From contig JABABO010000214.1 in NCBI GenBank assembly GCA_014238195.1, positions 1 through 18,376 of the forward strand: a stretch of 18,376 nucleotides of DNA, written 5' to 3'. The notes beneath the pieces are model-generated. The model was not told the origin of the DNA, did no database searches, and saw only the letters and a list, made by a program, of their open reading frames with translations. A program made the translations under genes and the position numbers. The stretch comes from Kordiimonadaceae bacterium (GTDB taxonomy: Bacteria > Pseudomonadota > Alphaproteobacteria > Sphingomonadales > Kordiimonadaceae). Position 1 is the first letter of the stretch. Each line of letters begins with the position of its first letter. Shown here in pieces: positions 7,537 through 13,441 of this stretch.

Positions 7537-9615
7537 GTGGAAGGTAAAAAAACATCGGCATCTAAAAATAACACAGGTCAGAAGGCCCCAAAAGTGCATG
7601 CTCGAAAAACCATAAAAACTGTGTCACCACAGTCGATGAAGAAATCCAAGCCTAAAAAATCTAATCCTAAATCCAAGCCTAAAAAGTCAGGACAAAAGCC
7701 TTTATGGCGGCGGGTTGCTTATGGCTTTGCTGTAGCCAGTGTATGGGGGGCAATTTTAGGCATTATCGGATTGATCTATTTGGCCCACGACTTGCCTGAT
7801 CTGGATAATTTACCAGCCCCTGGGGCTACGGACCGGGCTGTTGTCGTGAAAAGTGCCTCTGGGGCAACGCTTGTACGCAGTGGCCCAGTGTATGGGGATT
7901 GGATACCATATGGACAAACACCCAAAACACTTATCAATGCCTTTCTCGCAATCGAAGACCAGCATTTTTTTCAACATTCAGGCATTGATATTCGCGGCCT
8001 AGTCCGCGCAGTGATTGCTAATGTTAAAGCAGGTAGTGTGCGGGCAGGTGGAAGCACAATCACACAGCAACTAGCAAAAAACATGTTCCTAAGCCCGGCG
8101 CGAACGGTCACTCGTAAAGCGCAAGAACTGCTTCTCGCCTTTTGGTTAGAGCAAAAATTCACCAAGCAGCAAATCCTTTCGCTTTATCTGAACCGGGTTT
8201 ATTTTGGTGGGGGCGCTTATGGTATAGATGCGGCTAGCCACAAGTTTTTTGGCCATAGTGCACGGACTTTAAGCGTCGCAGAAAGTGCTATACTTGCTGG
8301 CCTCGTCAAGGCACCCAGTCGCTATGCCCCGCATATTAATCCAGAAGGCGCGTGGCAGCGGGCACATATCGTGATTGGTGCAATGGTTCGCAGTGGTATG
8401 ATGACAGCGACAGCAGCAAGTAAAACCAAATCACAGCCCCCTAACATTGTTCAGGATGGGATCGGTGCGCATGTACGCTATTATACAGATTGGGTGCAAT
8501 CGGAGGCCTTGCGCATTTATCCAGAATCGCGCGGACGATCAATTATTATTTATTCAACTTTAGACCCTGGTATGCAGCGTGCAGCCATGCTTGCAATCAA
8601 ACGCGGTCTCGACGGGGAAGGTAAAAAGCGCGGGGCCAGTGAAGCTGCCCTTGTATCCATGGACCTTGACGGTGCTGTTCGTGCGATGATTGGTGGCAGT
8701 CATTATGGACGTAGTCAGTTTAACCGCGCGGTGCAAGCCAAGCGACAACCAGGATCAGCCTTTAAACTATTCAGTTATTTGGCCGCCCTTGAAATGGGTA
8801 TTAAGCCCGGCGATATTTATACGGATCAGAAAATTGAAATTGATGGCTGGTCGCCAAAAAACTACAATGGTCAGTATAATGGCGATATGACAGTACGAGA
8901 AGCAATGACGCGCTCGATCAACACTGTCGCAGTACAAGTCGCAGAACGCGCAGGACGGACACGTGTTGCAGCGATGGCAAACCGCATGGGTATTTCAACA
9001 ACCGTAGAACCCTTAGCGAGTTTACCGCTAGGAACGGAGGAGGTCAGATTATTAGACCTTACAAGTAGTTACAGCGCAGTGGGCAATGGTGGTTTTGCAG
9101 CAACAGCTTACGGCGTTCTTGAGATCACGACCATGGAAGGACAAGTGTTATACCGCCGCACGGCCCCAAGGCCTATAGCTGTTTTAGCTTACCCAGCGGT
9201 AAAGGACATGACGAATATGCTTGGTGATGTCATTGCGGGTGGGTCTGGTCGTAACGCGCAGCTTGATCGCCCAGCAGCTGGCAAAACAGGAACGTCACAA
9301 GACAGCCGTGATGCGGTCTTTGTAGGTTTTACAAGTGATATTAGCACCGCCGTGTGGGTCGGTAATGACGATGGCACCCCCATGAAAGCGGTAACAGGCA
9401 GTGGCATGCCTGCGCGAATATGGCGTGATTTTATGCTGGAAGCCCATGTCGGTGCACCAAAGCGGGACCTTTTAGCCGATGCAGGATTATATAGTGCGTC
9501 CGCGAGTGATAGCCCATATGAGCATCCCTTAACCCAATCACGTAAGCGACAAGAACAAAAAAAGCCAAAAAAGAAAAAGAAAAGTTTGCTTGAGCGTATC
9601 TTTGGCAGCAATTGA
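7537..9615 (+). CDS. Class A penicillin-binding protein (PBP1A-like transglycosylase/transpeptidase)
   Basis: Bifunctional peptidoglycan synthase of 692 residues that polymerises glycan strands and cross-links peptides on the periplasmic side. The order is: a Lys-rich cytoplasmic tail (1-57), one membrane segment (about 58-82), a GT51 transglycosylase domain and a transpeptidase domain. GT51 shows catalytic Glu140 in IEDQHFFQHSGID, GGSTITQQLAKNMFL (171-185) and Glu205 before LYLNRVYFGGGAYGID. The transpeptidase shows the three active-site motifs: SAFK with Ser407, SIN (460-462) and KTGT (583-586). The C-terminus is again Lys-rich. The start is a GTG; an in-frame stop four codons upstream (7525-7527) excludes a longer version, and AAGATAGG may be the ribosome site. 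Inverted copies of a dispersed element lie on either side (88 bases before the start, 4 bases after the stop). Confidence 0.93.
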   Translation: MEGKKTSASKNNTGQKAPKVHARKTIKTVSPQSMKKSKPKKSNPKSKPKKSGQKPLWRRVAYGFAVASVWGAILGIIGLIYLAHDLPDLDNLPAPGATDRAVVVKSASGATLVRSGPVYGDWIPYGQTPKTLINAFLAIEDQHFFQHSGIDIRGLVRAVIANVKAGSVRAGGSTITQQLAKNMFLSPARTVTRKAQELLLAFWLEQKFTKQQILSLYLNRVYFGGGAYGIDAASHKFFGHSARTLSVAESAILAGLVKAPSRYAPHINPEGAWQRAHIVIGAMVRSGMMTATAASKTKSQPPNIVQDGIGAHVRYYTDWVQSEALRIYPESRGRSIIIYSTLDPGMQRAAMLAIKRGLDGEGKKRGASEAALVSMDLDGAVRAMIGGSHYGRSQFNRAVQAKRQPGSAFKLFSYLAALEMGIKPGDIYTDQKIEIDGWSPKNYNGQYNGDMTVREAMTRSINTVAVQVAERAGRTRVAAMANRMGISTTVEPLASLPLGTEEVRLLDLTSSYSAVGNGGFAATAYGVLEITTMEGQVLYRRTAPRPIAVLAYPAVKDMTNMLGDVIAGGSGRNAQLDRPAAGKTGTSQDSRDAVFVGFTSDISTAVWVGNDDGTPMKAVTGSGMPARIWRDFMLEAHVGAPKRDLLADAGLYSASASDSPYEHPLTQSRKRQEQKKPKKKKKSLLERIFGSN

Positions 9616-9619
9616 TAAA

Positions 9620-9727
9620 TATAGCCAATTGCGGTGAATATTGATCACCTCATTTGGCTATAAGTATTTGTGTCGGTTCGACTTATCAATAAATAATGAA
9701 ATCATTATTCATTGGTCTCGCTATATA
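9620..9727 (+). repeat. Dispersed palindromic element, copy C
   Basis: Third copy of the element. It starts 4 bases after the stop codon of the penicillin-binding protein gene and fills most of the space before the convergent YgjP-like gene. The outer stem pairs tatagccaattg (9620-9631) with catttggctata (9651-9662), with one mismatch. The ataagt/acttat pair and the aataatga/tcattatt pair are present. It lacks about 11-13 bases that copies A and B share after the cgacttatc core. The position between converging genes would allow it to act as a transcript end or RNA-stabilising hairpin, but no T-run is present. Confidence 0.8.
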
Positions 9728-9752
9728 TTAAACTCATGCGTCAAGATAATGG

Positions 9753-10490
9753 TTAAGTATGGGGATTGATTGGGGTTTGCATTAAAGCTGTCCCATACTG
9801 CGTTAGCCACTTGCGTTTTAATGTATAATCTGGGACGCAGGCTGCAACTGTCTGCCAAAATTCTGGGGAGTGATTCATTTCCCTTAAATGTGACACTTCA
9901 TGCGCTGCCACATAGTCTAGTATATCGGTTGGGGCCATGATTAAGCGCCAGTTATATTTTAAAGTTCCCCGCGCTGAACAACTACCCCAACGGCTGCGCA
10001 TATCACCAATGCTTAGGCGGTTATAGGATAAACCAAGTGTTTTAGCATGCTTTTCAGACCGCGCAATTAATGCTTCTAGTGCTTGATCTTTTAAAAATTT
10101 TAACAAGCGGGCGGGGGCTGTCTCCGCAGGACCACCTATAGCGATAATTCCATTGGTGACATTTACTGTGCGCGGTGGTTGCTTGGTGAATTTTAACTGG
10201 TGTTTTTTGCCAAGATAATAGATGGTATCCCCGTCAGCTATAGGGCGAAATGCAGGTCGTTTTTCATGCTCGCTTATCACCCAGTCCCTATGATCATCAA
10301 GGAATTTTTGCGCAGCTTTTAAGTTCACTTTGGGGGGGATGGTAACCTTAATGCCGCCAGTTTTGTCATCCAAGCGGATGATTAACCGCTTTGCTTGCTT
10401 GCTGCGCCTGACAAGTACGGGTATATCTTCCCGTACTGGGTTCAGGCTCAGCGCTGGTTTGCTTTTTGTATTTCTGCTTGAAAAAATCAT
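9753..10490 (-). CDS. YgjP-like zinc metallopeptidase (M48/DUF45, SprT-like fold)
   Basis: A 245-residue protein of the YgjP family. The zinc site is complete: HEVSH (H197, E198, H201) with a third ligand H207 in the motif HLREMNHSPEFW. Upstream stands the family hallmark RWGSCSARGTLKYNWRLI (167-184). The N-terminal part (about 25-110) is beta-rich, with RLIIRLDDKTGGIKVTIPP, and has no signal peptide, so the protein is cytoplasmic. Substrates of this family are not well known. It is the last gene of a probable three-gene unit, 30 bases after the YcgN-like gene, and converges on the penicillin-binding protein gene. Confidence 0.88.
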   Translation of the reverse strand: MIFSSRNTKSKPALSLNPVREDIPVLVRRSKQAKRLIIRLDDKTGGIKVTIPPKVNLKAAQKFLDDHRDWVISEHEKRPAFRPIADGDTIYYLGKKHQLKFTKQPPRTVNVTNGIIAIGGPAETAPARLLKFLKDQALEALIARSEKHAKTLGLSYNRLSIGDMRSRWGSCSARGTLKYNWRLIMAPTDILDYVAAHEVSHLREMNHSPEFWQTVAACVPDYTLKRKWLTQYGTALMQTPINPHT

Positions 10491-10520
10491 CTGTCTAATA
10501 TGGGCCTCATAAATTCTAAA

Positions 10521-10952
10521 TTATCTTGGCCAATCAACGACATGATCTTCCAAATCACTGGCCTCGCGTTCGTCGGTCACCCGTCCTGCAACGGACATGC
10601 CTGCATGTTTTACGCTTTCAGGATCGCCTGAAATCAAAGGATGCCAAGCGGGCAAGGATTTACCTTCTGCCAGTCGCCTGTAAGCACATGTCGATGGCAT
10701 CCAACGGTATTTATCAGCCAATCCGCTTGGTGTTAATATCACACAGTTTGACACCCAACGTTTTCGGGTTTCATAGCGTGTGCAAGTGGCACTTTCACAG
10801 TCCAGCATACGACATGCAACATCCGTGTAGACAATATCACCTGTGTCTATACACTCCAATTTATGTAAACAACATTTGCCGCAGCCATCACACAGGCTTT
10901 CCCATTGATCTTTGGACATATCCTTCAGTTCAGTCGTTTGCCAAAAGGGCAT
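10521..10952 (-). CDS. YcgN/UPF0260-family cysteine-cluster protein
   Basis: A 143-residue cytoplasmic protein rich in cysteine. The family cluster CDGCGKCC gives C21, C24, C27 and C28, with more cysteines at about 34, 47, 52, 57, 70 and 89. The motifs RYETRKRW and DCVILTP-like (here NCVILTPSGL) also match the family. Such spacing suggests binding of zinc or an iron-sulfur cluster, but the function of the family is unknown. The ATG overlaps the stop codon of the SCO1 gene by one base (TAATG), so translation is probably coupled. The YgjP-like gene follows. Confidence 0.88.
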   Translation of the reverse strand: MPFWQTTELKDMSKDQWESLCDGCGKCCLHKLECIDTGDIVYTDVACRMLDCESATCTRYETRKRWVSNCVILTPSGLADKYRWMPSTCAYRRLAEGKSLPAWHPLISGDPESVKHAGMSVAGRVTDEREASDLEDHVVDWPR

Positions 10953-11587
10953 TAGCTGTTCTCTTGTAAAAGTAATTTCAGAGCGCCCACAACATCGTCT
11001 AGGCTATCACGGGCAGTAAAAATGCGCTTGTACTGACCGTCCCGCCCCATCAGAAACAACACATTCAAATGATCCACCAGATAATCAGCCATGTCGGGGC
11101 TTTCCACTTTGCGATAATAAACCTTATAGGCTTTAGCAAGGGCGGCGATTTGATCTGGGGTGCCGTGCAGGCCAAGCATGTTCTCATGAAACTGGGGAAT
11201 ATAAAGCGCGAGTTCTTCGACAGTATCCCTTTCTGGATCAACGCTAATGAATAAGGGTTGGATGGGTTCTGTGTTGAACCCTTGTTGTTCCAGCGCGTTT
11301 AAGGCCAGAGTGATTTTTTGTAGCTCAAGCGGGCAAACATCAGGACAGAAACTATAGCCAAAATATACCAACATATATTTACCAAGAAAATCGGTATCAG
11401 TGACGATTTTACCTGTATGATCGGTGAGCGTAAAGGCACCCCCTGGCAATGATGTATTTGGTAAGCCTGTGCTGATTGTAGAACTGGTTGTTGACGTGGA
11501 GGGATTATCATAACGCACAAAAATCACAGCCATTGCGGCGATGGTGACCAGAGCCCAAAGGGCTGTTCGGATAGTTTGTAATGTCAT
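10952..11587 (-). CDS. SCO1/SenC copper chaperone
   Basis: Membrane-anchored thioredoxin-fold protein that delivers copper to the CuA centre of cytochrome c oxidase and may also act in redox sensing. The protein has 211 residues from the chosen start. An N-terminal anchor (about 8-24, LWALVTIAAMAVIFV) is followed by a Ser/Thr linker and the globular domain. Copper ligands are visible: CPDVC (C81, C85) and H173 in YLVDHLNVLFL. VYFGYSFCPDVCPLEL is the family signature. The frame extends 55 codons further upstream (an in-frame ATG at 11752), but that extension is polar, would put the membrane anchor deep inside the protein, and lacks family resemblance. The start at 11587 has only a weak ribosome site (GAAAGA). 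It heads the SCO1-YcgN-YgjP unit. Confidence 0.9.
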   Translation of the reverse strand: MTLQTIRTALWALVTIAAMAVIFVRYDNPSTSTTSSTISTGLPNTSLPGGAFTLTDHTGKIVTDTDFLGKYMLVYFGYSFCPDVCPLELQKITLALNALEQQGFNTEPIQPLFISVDPERDTVEELALYIPQFHENMLGLHGTPDQIAALAKAYKVYYRKVESPDMADYLVDHLNVLFLMGRDGQYKRIFTARDSLDDVVGALKLLLQENS

Positions 11588-11743
11588 ACGTTTGTCTTTC
11601 AACCCTGTTGACGAATGTCCTGTTATCCGTTTTATTGCCTTTGTTCTTCCCATTTGGGGATAGCTTGTGCTATTTGGAAAAAGCAACATATTTTCACGTT
11701 TTGGGTCTTTATAAAAAAAGCTTCTGGAATTGTCACCCTTTGC

Positions 11744-11771
11744 TTGACTCATATTGGGTCACAAATACGAG
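11744..11771 (+). promoter_or_regulatory. Candidate sigma70-type promoter of the ankyrin gene
   Basis: TTGACT (11744-11749) is one base from the -35 consensus. It is followed after 16 bases by TACGAG (11766-11771), a weak -10 match. The predicted start of transcription would lie about 30 bases before the ankyrin gene ATG at 11808. The 220-base divergent region 11588-11807 also holds a short hairpin, atagc-ttgt-gctat, at 11660-11673. Nothing else was recognised there. Confidence 0.3.
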
Positions 11772-11807
11772 AGTTTTTAATCTAGGCCCATATCAATAGG
11801 TTTTACC

Positions 11808-12386
11808 ATGGTTTTGCGATTTTATCACCGATCAATTTTTTATGTTTTGAGTGCTTTGCTCTTAAGTTTAACACTTATAAATAACCCTGTGTTCGCTGTA
11901 ACGCCGCAATATGATTTATTATCTGCTGCTGAAAAAGCGGATATGGAAAAGCTAGAAAAGTCACTTGCCAAAGGCACATCCCCGAATACACGTCGGCGCA
12001 GTGATGGTATGCCAGCCCTTGTGTTGGCGGCGTTAGGGGGACATGATGTTGTTATCAATCGCCTGTTAAAAGCTGGTGCAAATGTGAATATTAAATCCCG
12101 TGCTGATGGTCAAACAGCCCTTATGCGCCGCGCAGAAGTTGGGGCTAGAACGTCTGTTAAGCTATTGCTGGAGAACGGCGCTGACCCAAATATTGCCGAT
12201 AAAGCCCAAGAAACGGCTTTGATGAAAGCGGTGCGAAATCGCAAATATAATATTGTGAAATTACTTGTTGACGCGGGAGCGGACCCCAACGTTCAAGATT
12301 TGACAGGCAAAACTGCCCTTGAATATGCGCAAATTAGCCGTAGTCGTCGTATGATAAACTTGCTGGAACAAGCCGGTGCTTATTAA
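11808..12386 (+). CDS. Exported ankyrin-repeat protein
   Basis: A 192-residue protein with a Sec signal peptide (residues 1-30, hydrophobic core IFYVLSALLLSLTL, cleavage after VFA). The mature part is about five ankyrin units (about 35-63, 67-99, 101-132, 134-165 and 167-192), with phrases such as ALMRRAEVGARTSVKLLLEN and GADPNVQDLTGKTALEYA. Ankyrin repeats bind proteins and carry no catalysis, so it is likely a periplasmic adaptor. Its partner is unknown. The next gene, a CbiB-like membrane protein, begins 44 bases downstream on the same strand and is a reasonable candidate for co-expression. Confidence 0.85.
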   Translation: MVLRFYHRSIFYVLSALLLSLTLINNPVFAVTPQYDLLSAAEKADMEKLEKSLAKGTSPNTRRRSDGMPALVLAALGGHDVVINRLLKAGANVNIKSRADGQTALMRRAEVGARTSVKLLLENGADPNIADKAQETALMKAVRNRKYNIVKLLVDAGADPNVQDLTGKTALEYAQISRSRRMINLLEQAGAY

Positions 12387-12430
12387 AACCATGCGGGAAA
12401 TTCAGCCGTAGGCCAATTTTAGGAAAAAGC

Positions 12431-13387
12431 GTGATCGCAAGTGTAAATTTATCTGATTGGCTGATCATGATTTTGCTTGCCATGATTATTGATGCTGTGT
12501 TTGGCGGACGCGCCTTTTTGGGGCGTATATCTGGGCTTGACAGGTTATTTTTTGTGGTGATTGATTGGCTCAGTGTCCAGCTTAACCGCGACAATCGCAG
12601 TGACAGCACCCTTTATGTGCGCGGTGCTGTTGTTTTAGCTGTGATGCTACCTGTTCTTTTTATGTTGGGTTTATCGTTGGGGAGCGCTGTTTTCCAGCAT
12701 CCGTTTGTCACCCTGTTCTGTATTCTTCTTATCGCTATGATTATCGGGCAAAAGCGTGTGTGGCAAGTTGTGAGAGAAGTTAATAAGGCGCTTGGTGAGC
12801 CGCGTGGTTCTGACAGTGCCACTGAGACCGAAGATCGTTATAAAGCCGCTCGTTGGGCTTTGGAGCGTATGGTACTGCGTTTAACTGACGGCCTGATCAA
12901 CAATGTTATTATTATATTAATCGGTGGATTTGCCCTATTATTGCCCTATCGTTTTCTGGCGATGTTTGTGGCAAATGGCGCCCCTGCGGGCGTTGCAAAA
13001 CCAACGCAGCCTTATTACAGTCTAGCAGTTCTGTTGTATGACCTTATCAGTTTGCCTGGGACTATATTGAATGCCATAATAATGGCCCTATCTCTTGCTT
13101 TGGTTCCTGGTGGAAAAATAAATGTCTTTCACGGTGCAACTTTGATTGACCTAAGCAGTATTACCGCCCGTCGTTTGCCCCTTGCCTTGTTTGCAAATGG
13201 ATTAGCTATTGCTTTTGAAAAGGGGGGTGATCTGGACAAAACTTCAAGCACTTGGATAGGCCCAAAGGGTGGCCGCGCCCGCATTAAACGTCGGGACATT
13301 CAACGCGCACTGATCGCTGCGTTTATCGCAACAAGCCTCGTCTTTATCATTTTGTTGTTTTTGCTAGGGTTTAATGAAGCATATTGA
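12431..13387 (+). CDS. Divergent CbiB/CobD-like integral membrane protein
   Basis: A 318-residue polytopic membrane protein with about five or six hydrophobic segments. Its plan follows adenosylcobinamide-phosphate synthase (CbiB/CobD). The N-terminus has DAVFGG with GRISGLDRL and an RxxRS-like stretch before the next helix. The centre has ARWALERMVLRLTDGLINNV, where the family has A..ES..EN..DGVVAP. The C-terminus has TWIGPKGGRARIKRRDIQRA, where the family has PWIGDGR..L...DIRRA. The conserved catalytic-type residues of the middle motif (ESxxEN) are not kept, and no other cobalamin gene is near, so enzyme activity is doubtful. The start is a GTG with AGGAAAAAGC before it. It converges on the FliK-like gene. 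The assignment rests on motif layout seen by eye. Confidence 0.65.
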   Translation: MIASVNLSDWLIMILLAMIIDAVFGGRAFLGRISGLDRLFFVVIDWLSVQLNRDNRSDSTLYVRGAVVLAVMLPVLFMLGLSLGSAVFQHPFVTLFCILLIAMIIGQKRVWQVVREVNKALGEPRGSDSATETEDRYKAARWALERMVLRLTDGLINNVIIILIGGFALLLPYRFLAMFVANGAPAGVAKPTQPYYSLAVLLYDLISLPGTILNAIIMALSLALVPGGKINVFHGATLIDLSSITARRLPLALFANGLAIAFEKGGDLDKTSSTWIGPKGGRARIKRRDIQRALIAAFIATSLVFIILLFLLGFNEAY

Positions 13388-13392
13388 ACCAA

Positions 13393-13430
13393 ATCATATG
13401 CAATCACTTTAGCAGATTGTAGGGTATGAT
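13393..13430. terminator. Weak hairpin between convergent genes
   Basis: Nested inverted repeats atcata/tatgat (13393-13398/13425-13430) and caatc/gattg (13401-13405/13415-13419) fill the 54-base gap between the CbiB-like gene and the FliK-like gene. There is no GC-rich stem or good T-run, so a terminator role is only suggested by its position between converging genes. Confidence 0.25.
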
Positions 13431-13441
13431 GCTTTGCTTAT

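Noticed and set aside
9189..9611. 140-codon open frame on the minus strand
   Set aside because: It is antisense to the PBP transpeptidase domain and its K-rich tail, which creates the Phe run. It is not a gene.
10526..10969. 147-codon open frame on the plus strand
   Set aside because: It is antisense to the well-supported YcgN-like gene, and its translation has no recognisable domain.
11588..11752. 55-residue N-terminal extension of SCO1
   Set aside because: The stretch is polar, without family similarity, and would put the membrane anchor about 60 residues in. It is better read as leader and promoter DNA.
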